DNA from: Tilletia caries
Lineage: Eukaryota; Basidiomycota; Exobasidiomycetes; Tilletiales; Tilletiaceae
Length of the DNA: 64,000 nucleotides
Direction of reading: 5' to 3'
Assembly (NCBI GenBank): GCA_032718865.1
Contig: JALUTQ010000007.1
Location: 2,108,001 to 2,172,000 of the forward strand
How positions within the stretch are numbered: position 1 is the first letter of the stretch; the number at the start of each line of letters is the position of its first letter. This document shows, piece after piece, positions 42,763-55,308 of the stretch. The translations under genes were made by a program, and so were the position numbers. The notes under the pieces are model-generated. The model worked only from the letters and a program-made list of their open reading frames with translations. It had not been told where the DNA came from and searched no databases.

Positions 42763-44047
42763 ACTTATAGTACTGAGCTCCTTTCCCTCTTCGTCCTTTG
42801 CGTCGCAAGGTGCTCAGTCAGTCATGTCGGAGGACCCTCGAATAGAAAAGCAACCTAATGCAAGGTCATGAGGTGGGCCAAAACAGATCCACCCATAAGT
42901 CGATTCCGACATCGTTCCCTCTCTTTTGTCCTGGTCCTGCCATACATACATGCCCATGGGAAGCTGGATCGCGCAATCCATGGTGCCTCGGCGTGAGTTG
43001 AGGCTTGCTTCGAGGGCTGCAACAGACGGAAGACCGGTCGAGTTTGAGATGGACATGCTTCGAACACATATGAGGAGAGTCGAATGTTCGTATCTCATAA
43101 CAATTGAGCCGTCAGCTCATTCTCAGATTCCGCTCGGGAGAAGTGAACTCGCCCTGACGATGAATCGGGTTCACGTACCCCTGACAATTCCATCCGTCCC
43201 GCCGCCGATATGAGGTACTCCATGTCGGAGCCGGCGTATCGGTGGCGCGGACTCGTCTGGTCGCTTCGTCGGACAAGCGGATATTCTCCGCTTTCCGGTT
43301 GGCTGTGGAGAGGAAGCATGGAGCGGTTCACCGTCGTTATGATGGAGACGTGTCTGCATTGATTAGCCGTTTCCCACGCTCTCATTTGTTTGTTTCACAA
43401 CGTTTTCCGGAACGTTCTTGGATCGATAGCACTAAGCCATTATGCACATGCACATGCACAGACAGACGCTGCGCAGTTCTTTTGCTTAGGATTTGATTAC
43501 GGGGCCAGGGACAGTGAGCGAGAGAGGAGGAGAAAGAACAAGAAGGAACCAAGATATGGAAAGAGACGGGAGACATGGATAAGGAAGAGGACAAAGGGGG
43601 CTGGCTGGTGAGAGGGGCCCGAAATCGGCTGGTCATATCGTCCACTGATGGGGAATGACGGTGAGGAAAGGTGGGGAAGGCCAGATCATGAAACAAAACA
43701 GGACCAGTGTGAGAAATCTTTACAGTCGGTTGAATGGTCGGGGCAAATGGGAGTTGGAGAGCTTGCTTTGGGTGACCAGGGATGACGAGTGATCGTCAGA
43801 AGAAAAGGAAGGATGACACGAGATTCCCGGTCACCGCGTCTCATGATCCGCGCTGCGCAACGTCTCTTGAGATAGGGGCCAGAGATATCTTGACGTGTGC
43901 ACGGTCGTATTTTGGTCCTCCACACCCTCTTGCCCCAGACGCAGTCCCGAGGCGGGCACCATCGCAGTTCGTGAAGAAAAAAAGAAAAAAAAGGATGTTC
44001 CATAATCTGGCTTGCGCGTTCTTCTGCAGGTGTTTTCTTTTGCTTGT
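42763..44047. other. intergenic region
   Basis: 1.3 kb upstream of the zinc-finger gene and downstream of TPD3. It contains GCACATGCACATGCACA near 43445 and A-rich tracts near 43975-43992. No coherent gene was found; the open frames are short and not linked by splice signals. Confidence 0.5.
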
Positions 44048-46265
44048 TCACGATGTCATCGCTGTCAAAGGTAACAAAAGGTGTTCAGCACGAATTCGCT
44101 CACTCCTACCGCTCTGTTCACCAGGTTTGTCACTCACCCGTCCCGTTCATGTGCTTCCCAGCCACCTCCAGCGCCTTCTGCGCAAAGAAGCGCACATCGG
44201 CATCAGGGTCCTCTTTGAGCTTGTCCAGTCCAGGGATGATCCGCTCTGTCGCGACTTTGCTGCCCTCGGGCGTTGTCGCGAGCACGGTCGCGAGAACCTC
44301 GAACGCCTTGGCGACGTTGAACCGGATGTTAGGGATCGGGTCTTCTTGCATCGGCACCACGGCGTCCAGCACGTTTTCGGTGATGATCTCCGGTGTGAGC
44401 GACGGTGCCATGGTCTAGTGGTAGAGAATCAGAGTCAGCGGACTCGCGGTGTTCTACGCGTAATGCTCTTACAATTCCACATGCAAAAGAACTCACTGTG
44501 ATCGCGAAAATGGTCGTCATCCGGTAGAGGTAATTTGGGTGAACGCCCATTTGCAGGACCTTAGGAATGATGGCCTGACGCGCCCACTCCGCACCAAAGA
44601 TCTCAGTCAACCGCTTCAGGTTAACAGTTGCCGCCTCTCGAATGGAGAAGACAGTGTCACCGAGCCAGGACATGCACAGCGTGCTGAGCTGCTCGTTGAA
44701 GAATTGAACACCGAGCTGGTTGGCAAGCAAGGGCATGTAGTCGATGATAGCCTGTCGAACGCGCCACTGCTTGTCCTCGGCCAACTCGACGATGGCGGGG
44801 AAGAGGGACTGGGAGAGGAGATCGATGCCAATGACAGCATTCACCTGCTCCAGTTTTGAGATAATGTTCAAACGGACATCGGGGAACTCGTCCTTGAGCA
44901 GCTGTAGGAAGAGAGGTAGGAGGTGCTCAATCGTAGCCTCCTTCCCAAGAAGGGGCGCCAGGCCGCTGATCTGGTTCGCCAAGGCTGCTCGGACGTGCTG
45001 GCTGGTGTCGGTTGTCATGTCCCGAACACAAGGCATGAGTCGCGCGAGGATGACTTCTTGGTCGACCAATTTTGCGAACCCTGAATGCGAGAGAGGGATA
45101 GGAATGGAAGTCCATGATGTTAGAATGAACAGCTCGCTGGCCTGCATTGAAGGCGCGCGAACGGTCGCGTCACGCGCTATGGTTGTGCATGTACGTACCT
45201 GGAATTTGCCCTGCTCCCGCAGTTCGCACCTCCGCCTCGTTGTCCTTCAGCAAGGCTACCAACGACAGAACCAGATCCTCCCGTACGACGTCCTCCCCTA
45301 CTGCCGATGCCAACTGTTAGAGACTAAAGGTGTGAGATCGTGCTAGCTACGTGCTGTCAAATATAGGCGAGCGCTCACCTTCACATAGTGATCGGCGACC
45401 ATGTATCGTACGCGCCAGCTCTTGTCGGAGACGGCTTCGCGAATGGAGTGGAGGAGGTAGTTCTTTGACTCGGCGTGGCTGAGCATTTCGGCGACTGCGA
45501 TGAGATCTGCGACAGTAAGGAGTCGGACCGAGTCTTGGTCATCGGTGGAGAGTTTGCGGTAAAGCGGGATGACTTCGGAGATGAGAACGTCCTTGGGCAA
45601 GTTCTTGGCAAATGGCTGAATGCGGTGTCGGATGAAAACAAGGGGCGTGTCAGTGAACAAACGCGTGATGATAGGGTAGTTGAATGCGGACAGAAACGTA
45701 CCCCAAGCTCTTTGGCAGCTGCACGGCGGACCATAGGAGTGTCATCGTTGCAGAGAGCCGCAAACCGCTTGCGGAGATCTTCTTGGACGGATGGGCCGAC
45801 CTTGGGGTATACGGCAGCAAAGAGTGAAGCGGAGGAGGTGCGAGATGTGAACCAGTCCCCACCGGAGAGACGCTTGACCAGGGGGATATAGTGCTCTTCT
45901 ATTTGCGGTGTTGAGAGGACCTCTGCGACCTTGACGATAGATTCGGCGGCCTTGTCTCTGACGACAGTCTCTTCGACGGCTGCGAGGTTCTCGAGGGGGC
46001 CGAGGAGCAGATGTGCGTGTGGTGGACCACCGAGGTACTCTACGAAGCCGCTGCCGAGCTCTTCTGCGAGGGCGAGGAGGACCTCATCTTCGTCGTCGAG
46101 GCTGTCCTGGAGGAAAGGGATGAGTTCGTCGCGTGCACGTTCGGGGCCGAGGGCGAGTGCGATGGTGCTGATCCTGTGGATGGCATTCAGGCGGAGCGCG
46201 ACATCGTCTGACTTGAGCTCGTCGATGAGGATCGCGATCGGGTAGAGGGGCTCGTCGGCTTCCAT
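44048..46265 (-). CDS. TPD3: PP2A scaffold subunit A (HEAT repeats)
   Basis: Six exons: 46265-45702, 45615-45379, 45313-45199, 45080-44497, 44414-44138, 44061-44048 (596 aa; human PR65 is about 590). The sequence is a run of HEAT repeats with the PR65 signatures [73 protein letters not shown] and [15 protein letters not shown]. It holds the catalytic and B subunits of protein phosphatase 2A together. The final exon is only 14 nt. If that intron (76 nt, good GTGAGT donor, CTGAAC branch, TTTGACAG acceptor) is not removed, translation stops at 44130 with GTGE instead of GTAMTS. Confidence 0.95.
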
Positions 46266-46965
46266 CGTTGCGCTGCTGTTCGGCGGGTGTATGCGGGTGA
46301 GGCCGGGGGGTGGGTGGTTGTGGTTGTGGTTGTGGTTGTGGTTGTGGTGGTGATGCTAGTAAGCAAGGCCTCCTGAGAACTTGGAGTGAAGACGCGCCTG
46401 AGACTCCGCGTTTGTTGTGCTTATAAGAGAGCGAGACTTTCGACGCGGCGCGTGTGTACTACGCTTGATCGAGTGTGTGAGCAGCGAGTGAGTGAGTGCG
46501 AGTGAAGCTGTGATGTTGCGGCTCGTTGTTGACGATGGCGAGGAGGTTGCGAGTTGGGAAGATGTGGCCTGTGTGTTTCCCCGAGTCTCATACGCCCAGC
46601 ACACAGAGTCTCAGTCTCACGTGTGCATGAACTGCCATCAACACAACAATACTCGTCACTTCCAGCAGCTCCTGTCCATTCACAGCTGCAGGAGCGCCAG
46701 GTATGAGCTGCTCTGCCATGCTAACATGCCCAATCGCGTTCTGCAGCATTCATCGTCAAGTGTCAAAACGGGTGAGAGGGGCAAATGGGACAGCCTTCAA
46801 GACTCCCAGGGATAGTCACCGAAAAGGTCACGTATGTATGTGCACCGAGGATGGCGGGCCGCATAGCAACAATCGGGCTTTACGGACACCCTCTCGACAA
46901 GCTGCCCTTGGAAATCAGCATGGGCAGCGCTCGACCTCGCAGCTGAGGAAGTCGATGCGCTCCTG
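46266..46965. promoter_or_regulatory. divergent promoter region of TPD3 and REV3
   Basis: 700 bp between two divergent starts. The TPD3-proximal side has a (GTGGTT)n microsatellite. The REV3-proximal end is open in frame back to about 46867 and includes coding-like sequence (LAAEEVDALL) just before the chosen ATG, so REV3 might begin in an exon further upstream. Confidence 0.55.
46311..46352. repeat. (GTGGTT)n microsatellite
   Basis: Six to seven hexamer copies about 45 bp upstream of the TPD3 ATG, probably within its leader or promoter. Confidence 0.92.
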
Positions 46966-49900
46966 ATGGCGACACGGCAAGCGCTGGACATGACAGCCTC
47001 ACGCGCTGCCCCGAATGGCGCGCCTGCGTCCGCTCCGAGTGGACCGCCTCCAATCGCAATGCATGACCATGAGCCTGCAGACCATAACATGCACGCGCAG
47101 TCTGGCGTCCGATCCCGCGGAAGCTACATCGACCAGGAAGGATTGAAGGAGTCAAGCAGCCTCGGAGCGGCTGCGCAGCGTGCGCCTACGGTATATTCGC
47201 GAGATTTCGGGGCATCACGCCCAAATTCGATGCCTGCCATAGCTCCAGACGCCGCTCCGCCTGCGAATACGCGCAACCTCGGCGGAAATTCGGATTCTAC
47301 GCCTTCTACATCTCAGAAATCGGCAGCTCGTGAAGCAGCGGTGGCGGCGTCGGCAGCGGCAGCGAAGGCCCCGTCCCTGTCTTCGGCGCCTCCTGCGTCG
47401 ACGACGAGCTCGTACGAGCCTCTCTTTCGCCTGCGGCTCCTCAACATCGATCACATCCTCGCCAAGCCCTTACCTTCCTTCGATCGTATTACCTCGCCCT
47501 TCGCTCCTTCGCGAAAACCCCTTTGGCGTGTTCCTGTACTTCGTCTCTTTGGCGCAACGCCGGCCGGACAGCGTGTATGCGCCCATATCCATGGCATATT
47601 TCCATACCTCTACGTGGCATACAATGGCAGTCTGGATCCTAAAGCGGGTAAGTCAACTGGAGGGGACACTGCAGCGTGAACTGGATTGTCCGCTCACTGT
47701 ATCTTCTCCCTCTCCGCTCTGCTTGTCAATCAAGTCCTGGGATACATCGACAGATTGGGAAAACTACTCAATAACGCGCTCGCAGTGACGCAGTCTCTCA
47801 AAAGGCAAGATATGCCGTATTATTGTGGTATCGCTGCGATCAACCTCGTCAAAGGCGTACCCTTCTACGGTTACCACGTCGGATGGTCGTACTTCCTCAA
47901 GATCTCCTTCATCAATCCTCAGCACTCAGGCCGTCTGATCGCCATGCTCGAGTCGGGCAGAATTATGTCAACTTATTTCACCGTCTTCGAGGGCCATATT
48001 CGCTATCAGCTGCAGTTTATGCTCGACTACAACCTGCTCGGCTGCGCATACGTCGACTTCGAAGACGTTCTCTTTCGCTTGCCCGTCCCCAGCGTAGACG
48101 AGCATGCCGATTTAATGTCTCAGCCGAGCATGCAGTCCCTCTTGTGGAATGAGCGCACGATCCCGCCACGCTGTCTCCCGCAGCCTTCCTCATACTCACT
48201 GCCAGGCATCGAGTCCGTTCAGCCTCCAAGATCGTCATTCTGCACGCTCGAGCTCGACGCTTCGTCTCAAAGTATCTTAAATCGTCGTCTGATCCGTCCA
48301 CGTCCCATCCACCGCTCCTTCGGAGAGGCTGCGCATTCAAAGGCACATTCACAAGGAAGCCTCGAGAAGCTCGTACCCTCCCTCAATGGTCTCTGGCATG
48401 AAGAGTCTCAGCGTCGGCGGGCTGCCGGTCTGCCTCCCAGCATTCCAACCCCTCAAACACTAGGCGACGATCGCGTTGATCCGAACAACGAGCAACGCGG
48501 TAAATGGCAAGACGAGCAGAGACTCTACTCTCTCCTCGACAACAAGATGCGCCAGGACCAAGCGTCTCTAGAAAATAACAAAGCCAAGCCGAACGACTTC
48601 TTGAAGCGTCATGATATGGACCGCTTCATCCTCACGACGTTTGAAAGCGTGGAAGCGTTCCAGCTCGAGAATGTGCATGGAGCCAGAAAGAAGAAGATGT
48701 GGAGAGCCCCTTCCCCAACATTGGCTCCTCGGACCCAGCTGCAGGGTCAAAATGGGCTGCCGGCTGGCTCAGCAGAGGGCACGATTGCGGTCGACATTTC
48801 GAAACTTTCGGGCACCGACACTGCGACGAGTGCGGGCTCGGAAGAACAACCACTTCTCAGTCAAGAAAGATTCGAGGCAAGTAAAGTGTACGATCTTACA
48901 CATTTGCACTCTCGGTCTTCTGGCGAAGAGGAGGAGGATGCCATGTACGCTGTTCCCGCATCGATGCCCGCTCTGGAGAAGAATGGCGATCAAGCGGCTC
49001 AGAGCGGCGCTTCTAACGGTTCTCTTGTTCAAGATCCTCGCGATGGAACTGCTGATGGGGACGACGAGGGCGACGACGACGTGGCCTTCTTTGCCTCGCA
49101 ATATTTCAAGCAAGCTGTTGCTGCCCAGGACCTTGAAGTTGAACGAACCTTGCTGGGTCTAGAGGGCCAGGAAGGCATTGAAGAGGGAGCTCCGGCTGAG
49201 GACGACGAAGATGAACAGGCCGATGCGGACGAAGACACACCCACTCCGACGAGAGCATCAACCTCAGGGACACCGACAAGGGGCTCTCGGCGGTATCGTG
49301 GTGGCCGAAGTATGGGTGAAGGTGCGATGTGGGGCCCACCTCCTGGACCGACACCACCTTCCGGTCAATCCTCGTCCCGAAAGCAGTCTACTTTCCCGGA
49401 AAGTATGAAGCGCAAAGCTGACGCTGACGGCACCTCGACCGGCGCTCGTCGGCGGACTGTTACATTTGAGGCGACACCCACGCAAGCTGATCAGCTGGCT
49501 GATGCTGCGACAGAGGAGGAGAATGGGGATTTTCCTGGAACGCCGTCAAAGCGCCGAGGCAACGAGTCGGATCTTTACTTGGAACCGGTTCTTGAGCCTT
49601 CTCCACCTCGAAGGAAACCAGAAGTGCCGTGGCAACCTTCGAGTGTGCTCAAGACTCCCCGCACGTCTTCGTCGTTTCCGTCTACATCCCAGGCTAGCCA
49701 GACGGACACCGACGGCACCGGGCATGGCAAAGACGATGGCAAAGCACAGCTCGCAGCGTCGACGATATTCACTTTCGCAGTACCGCCTCCGACCCGATTC
49801 GAAGTGGTCAATTCCTTCGGGTTCTTTGGCCTGCCCAGCGTCGAGTATCGCGATCCTTACTATTCCGATCCAAAGGACGTACCCGCTCTGCCTCGCCAGT

Positions 49901-52900
49901 ACGCAGGCAAACTCTTTCGGTTCCAGAGCGTCACTCTGCCTTATCTCCGCGAGTTTCGACACGATGAGGCAGCCGAATTAGACGACTTTGTCGTTCAAGG
50001 CATGCAGCGCGGTGCGGCTGCTCCTCGCAAGTCCAGCGATCGGTACGCTGATGCTGGACCTAATTCCTCACCTTCCAATGCGCGAGGCAGGCTTATAGGC
50101 AAGGGCGATCAAGCTGAGACGGTACTCAAAGCTGCGAGTCGACTGCAGACAGACTTGGCTCGCCATACTTGGCAATTCGGCTTGCCTCCCCCAACGCGAC
50201 ATAGCACGCTAGAATGGTCGGCCGAAGAACATGTCTCGCGAAAAGGTTTGTGATGGCAATGGAACATGGAGAACGTGGAGAACGACTGCATTCTGACCTT
50301 ACTGAATGTTTGCTCAATTGTAGAGGAGCAGAAGAGGAAGCAGAAGCTTTTCCAGTCGCAGGTGAGCTCGTCTTTCCACAGAGCTTTATGTTGCTTAAGT
50401 CAGACAGTTGACCTTTCTGGCCCTGATACCTGATGGATGCATAGATCGCAAAGGGCACGCCGGGGTCCTTCGGCTTCAAGATCAGTCAGCAGCCTGGAGC
50501 AGCGAAGTCTGTCGATCGCGACAAGCAACACATGACTGTTCTGGTCATCGAAGTCCACGGTGAGTGCATTGCGTAGCCAAGGCTGTGAAAGCGGGAAGGC
50601 ATCGCTGACTTCCTTCGATCTGGGGATCTGTAGTATGTACACGCGGTGACCTTCTGCCAGATCCGCAGCAAGACGAGATCTCTGCGATCCTGTACAACTT
50701 CAAGTCAGAAGGCGACGACGGCGACCTGATGCCTGCCTCCCGTAGTGGGGCCATCATGTTGCGGCCGGAGCACTTCCACCCCCATCGACTTGCGCTTCCC
50801 TGCGATGATGTCTTTGTCTTCGACACCGAGCTTGAAGTCCTTACTACCCTGGTCGATGTTGTGCGGGAACTGGATCCCGAGATCTTGGCTGGGTATGAGA
50901 TTCACAATGCGTCTTGGGGATACGTTGCCGAACGAGCCCACAAGCACTTCGGTGAGCAGAACTCTTCTATCGATTCAAACGCGCATGTGACATTCTCGAT
51001 GCTGAACGTTGTCCTTCCCTGCAGAATTCAATATTGTGCCCGAGCTCGGACGCATCAAGGACGAAACAATAGGAGGGGAATTGAATAGCGCAGGATATGA
51101 CTTTGCACACAGTTCTTCACTGCGTGTCACCGGTCGCCACGTCCTCAATATCTGGCGCCTCATGCGAGGCGAAATGGCTTTAAACACGTATACCTTTGAG
51201 AATGTTGTATATCACCTGCTTCACAAACGGTGAGTTTCTGATAGACCACACTCTGATGAACCTTGACTAAAGAGGGAGCGCTGACCTGTATTTCGACGAC
51301 AGCGTTCCGAAATTCTCCCATGCAACTCTTACCGACTACCACCGCTCTCCTCACGCCGAGCTCTTCTGTCGACCACTTCGATACTGGCTAGAACGCATCC
51401 AGATGGTGCAAGCTTTGGTCGAGGAATCAGATCTCGTATTCCGAACAGCGTGAGTTCTGGGTTCCTCTCCTCGTCCAATCCTTCATGACCAATTTGCTGG
51501 ACGCTCACTATGGAAAGCAATGCAGAGAATTTGCTCGGGTCTATGGCATAGATTTCTTTTCCGTCATCAATCGCGGGTCTCAATTCAAGGTCGAATCCGT
51601 CATGCTTCGCATCGCAAAACCAGAGTCATTTGTACTGCTCTCCCCAAATATAAAACAGGTGAGTTCTTTCATCGGCCCTATGCCATCGACAGTCTCGGCG
51701 TGGGCGCTTATGACTGTTGACTCGAGTCCTTCCTTGCAGCGCGCAAATCAAAACGCAATCGAATGTTTCCCCCTCGTCATGGAACCCAAATCTGCATTCT
51801 ACAAAGGTCCTCTTCTCGTTCTCGACTTCCAGTCACTGTATCCATCTCTCATGATTGCTTATAACATCTGGTGAGCGCCCTCCGTTCGCCTTTCCAGCGC
51901 TCATGTCTTTGACTCTGTCCTCACCAACTTTATGTGCGATCCCGCAGCTACTCTACCTGCTTGGGCCGCGTCGAACCGTACAAGGGTACCTCGAAGCTCG
52001 GCTGTACCGAATACGATCCACAACCTGGTGCGCTTACCCTGGCACAGGACCGAACGCATGGTGAGCTGTCTCAACCCGGTCATCCTTGACTGTTACATTG
52101 ACTGACTGTGAAAGTCTTTCGACAGTCTCTCCTAACGGCATGATCTACGTGAAGCAGGACGTCAGAAAGAGCCTGCTCGCCAAGATGCTCGGCGAGATCT
52201 TGGACACGCGAGTCATGGTCAAGAACTCTATGAAGGGTATGAAGAACGACAAGGTTCGTACAGCTTGCGGCTACGATCACGGAACAGCGCTCTGACAATG
52301 AGAAACTGATTTCCAACATGCAGGCTTTTCAGCGACAACAGAACGCGCGTCAGCTGTCGCTGAAGTTGCTGGCAAACGTCACGTACGGCTACACAAGTGC
52401 AACCTGGTCAGGACGTATGCCGTGCGTTGAGATTGCGGACTCGATCGTTCAATATGGACGAGAGACCCTTGAAAACGTACGTGCGCTCGCCAAAGTCTCA
52501 CAGAAGCAAACGACTTTGACTGACACACACAACTCCACATCGCCAGTCCATCAAAACGATCCATTCGACATCTGAATGGGATGCCGAAGTCGTCTACGGC
52601 GACACCGACAGTCTCTTCATCTACCTCCCCGGCCGCTCCAAAGCCGAAGCGTTCCGAATCGGCCAAGAGATCGCAGACAAGATCACCTCGCTGAATCCGC
52701 GACCGATCAAGCTCAAGTTTGAGAAAGTCTACCTGCCGTGTGTGTTGCTGGCGAAGAAGCGGTATGTTGGGTTCAAGTATGAGTCGTTGGCAGAGAAGGA
52801 GGCGGTGTTTGATGCGAAGGGTATCGAGACGGTTCGTCGGGATGGTCATGCTGCCTTGCAACGGATGTTGGAGACGTGCATTCGGTGCGTAGCATTTTGT

Positions 52901-54076
52901 CCAAGAAGGAGGGAGGGTGAGATTTCATCGAGGTTGCTGATCGTATTTTCTTTATTTCTTTTGCTCGCTTGTAGCCTTCTGTTTACTACGCAAGACCTGA
53001 CGTTGGTGAAAGAATACTGCCAACAACAGTGGCGCAAGATCCTCGATGGCCGGATATCGATCCACGACTTCATTTTCGCAAAGGAGGTTCGCTTGGGGAA
53101 CTACAGGTGAGTGACCCTTGTCCCTTTTCTGCATACCTTCATCGATACTGACTCTTTGACGGATGCGCTTCTGTGCAGCGAGAAGGGTGTGCCTCCGCCT
53201 GGTGCCGTGGTGGCGACCCGAAAGCTGCTTATGGACCGGCGCGCTGAGCCACAGCATGCCGAGCGGGTGCCGTATGTGATCTCACAGGGAGCTCCCGGAG
53301 CCAAGTTGAACGATCAAGCGGTCCCGCCAGAGGTCATGCTTCAAAATCCGTGAGTTGTTCGTCCAATGACTCCGGTCACCCGTACCACGGCCCTCACATT
53401 GGATACAAACTCAATGACTGTGCACCTTTAAACAACATCAATCCGGTAGATCGCTTCGGATCAATGCGATGTACTACATCACCCGGACCCTCATCCCGCC
53501 GCTCTCCCGAGTGTTCCAACTTCTCGGCGCCGACGTCGGGTCCTGGTTTCGGGACATGCCACATGGACTGAAGCGAGCCGATGTTCCTTTGGTCTTTGGG
53601 GCGGCTGGGAGGAGTGCGAGGTCAACGGTGAGCGACCATTTCCGGCAGGAGGTTTGCCTTGTCTGCGGCTATAACTCTGAATCAGGTGAGTTTGCTCCGA
53701 GAGGGGAGAGAAAAACTGATCCGTCCACACACACACATGCACACATCCCATTCTGACACGTTATGTTCCCCCAGACGTCTGCATCGACTGCCAAACCGAT
53801 CCGAACCTAAGCCAGCACACGCTGCACTCTCGCCTGCACCTGTCCGAAGCACGGCAGGCGGCCGTGGTGCAAGTATGCGCGACGTGCTCGTCGCTGCCAG
53901 CGGCGGAGGCGAGCCCGTGTGTGAATGTGGACTGTCCGGTGCTGTACTCGCGGGCGAAGATCGTGGGGGAGGTGGAGAAGGCGAGGATGTTGGTGGGGGA
54001 GATGGAGGGTGATGAGTTCAGTATGGAGCGGGGTCAGTTGGTCGCTCAAGCTTGGGAGGAGTTGCCACCGGCGTAG
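46966..54076 (+). CDS. REV3: DNA polymerase zeta catalytic subunit
   Basis: Seventeen exons: 46966-47647, 47735-50245, 50324-50361, 50445-50559, 50634-50951, 51025-51229, 51303-51449, 51526-51658, 51740-51870, 51948-52060, 52126-52253, 52324-52476, 52547-52884, 52975-53106, 53179-53349, 53450-53685, 53775-54076 (1950 aa). The N-terminal domain (LFGATPAGQRVCAHIHGIFP) is followed by a disordered acidic insert of about 500 residues, then an exonuclease-like domain with degenerate motifs. The family-B polymerase motifs are A DFQSLYPSLMIAYN, B QNARQLSLKLLANVTYGYTS and C VVYGDTDSLFI. The C-terminus has two Cys clusters (CLVC, CIDC; CATC, CVNVDC) for zinc or Fe-S and accessory subunits. It performs error-prone translesion synthesis with Rev7. 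The N-terminal start is the least certain part. Confidence 0.95.
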
Positions 54077-54623
54077 ATTCCCAGACACAGGCAGACGCTT
54101 GTCAATGTATTGACACAGCTTCTCAGACTTCCAATTCGCCTTCACATAAGTTGTCAAATCGCGAGTTCCTTTTGGAAAGAAAGTAAGAAGATGTATGGGG
54201 ATACTTGCACTCCAGAAAGATAATGTTCCTTGTATGATCGGAAGACAAGATGGGGAAGTCTGCCAGAAAGGTGAGGGTAAGGGCTGGGAGACGATGATGC
54301 GAGAATGAATGACGGAGAGATGGACAGAAGTATGAGGCGGGATGAAGGGGACAGAGTCAGGATGGATGGTTCCCTGGACAGAGCTGTGGGGTCTACGGTT
54401 GTTATAACTAGGCCTGACCAGCGGCCACGGATGGGGGAAGAAGAATAGGGAGGCGAGGATGTACATCCGTCCGGGACCGCCTTCGATCTACGAGCTGTGC
54501 ACGCAACGAGTTGGGGGTTGGTAATTCCGACTGTGGCGAAAAGAGAATTAGGCGCCCCTGGGAAATTCCATCCTTTTTTCCACCTTGCTGCAGCATTTAG
54601 CTAGGCCTGAGAGTTGACTCCAT
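54077..54623. other. convergent intergenic region
   Basis: Between the 3' ends of REV3 and the GPI-protein gene; no gene seen. Confidence 0.55.
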
Positions 54624-55308
54624 TTAGGCAAGGACAACGGCGAGGAGACCGGCAACACCGGCGATCAGACCGCCAGAGACCTTAAGGCCGGCGGAGGCAC
54701 CGTTGGCGGGGGCGCTGGTGGCGGTGCTGGAGGAAGAGGTGCTGCGGGTGGCGGTGTTGGAGGTGCTGGTGGAGACACGGGTCGTCGTGGGCGCAGAGGC
54801 GGCGGACGAAGAGATGGAGGAAGCGACGGCGGCAGCGGAGGTGCTGCTGCTGGCGGCGCTTGAACTGGCGGACCCGGCGCAGCTGCCTCCGGCGACGACG
54901 TTGGTGCCGGCGGAACCGGCGTTTTGTCCCTGGGAGTCAACGACGTACACGGCGACGTTGGCACCGACCTCGATCCCGGACGTTGTTCCGTCGGGCCTGT
55001 GGGTGGGAATTGAGGAAAATGAGAAGTTGTGTGCTTTAGTGCTGTGTGGGAGCGCAACAAACAAAATGGGATTTGAAATGAACTTACTTGTAGACGACGA
55101 ACTGCTCGTTGGTCTTCTCGAGGGTGTCGAGGATGTTTTCGGGCTTGAGAGGGACGATGATGAAGGGGCTGTAGGGAGCCACACCGCCGGTCCAGGTGAG
55201 CCGGTTCGCGATGCAGGTGGTGATCGCGTTGGGGGTGTACACGGTGATGGTGGACTGGGCGGCGACGAGCGCGGCGGCGACGAGGGCGGTGGCGATGAAG
55301 AACTGCAT
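54624..55308 (-). CDS. Kre9/Knh1-like Ser/Thr-rich GPI-anchored protein
   Basis: Two exons, 55308-55088 and 54996-54624 (197 aa). A signal peptide (FFIATALVAAALVAAQS) precedes a short beta-type domain (ITVYTPNAITTCIANRLTWT, PYSPFIIVPLKPENI, TNEQFVVYK, VAVYVVDSQGQNAG) of the Kre9/Knh1 kind. A Ser/Thr/Ala-rich stalk and a GPI signal follow: small residues (APANGASAG) as likely cleavage site and a hydrophobic end (GGLIAGVAGLLAVVLA). It should be a secreted, cell-wall or plasma-membrane mannoprotein. A role in beta-glucan assembly is only the family's name-giving function, not shown here. Confidence 0.85.

Noticed and set aside
51855..52083. Extra small ORFs inside the polymerase gene
   Set aside because: They cross REV3 introns and exons out of frame; the polymerase motifs fix the true frame.
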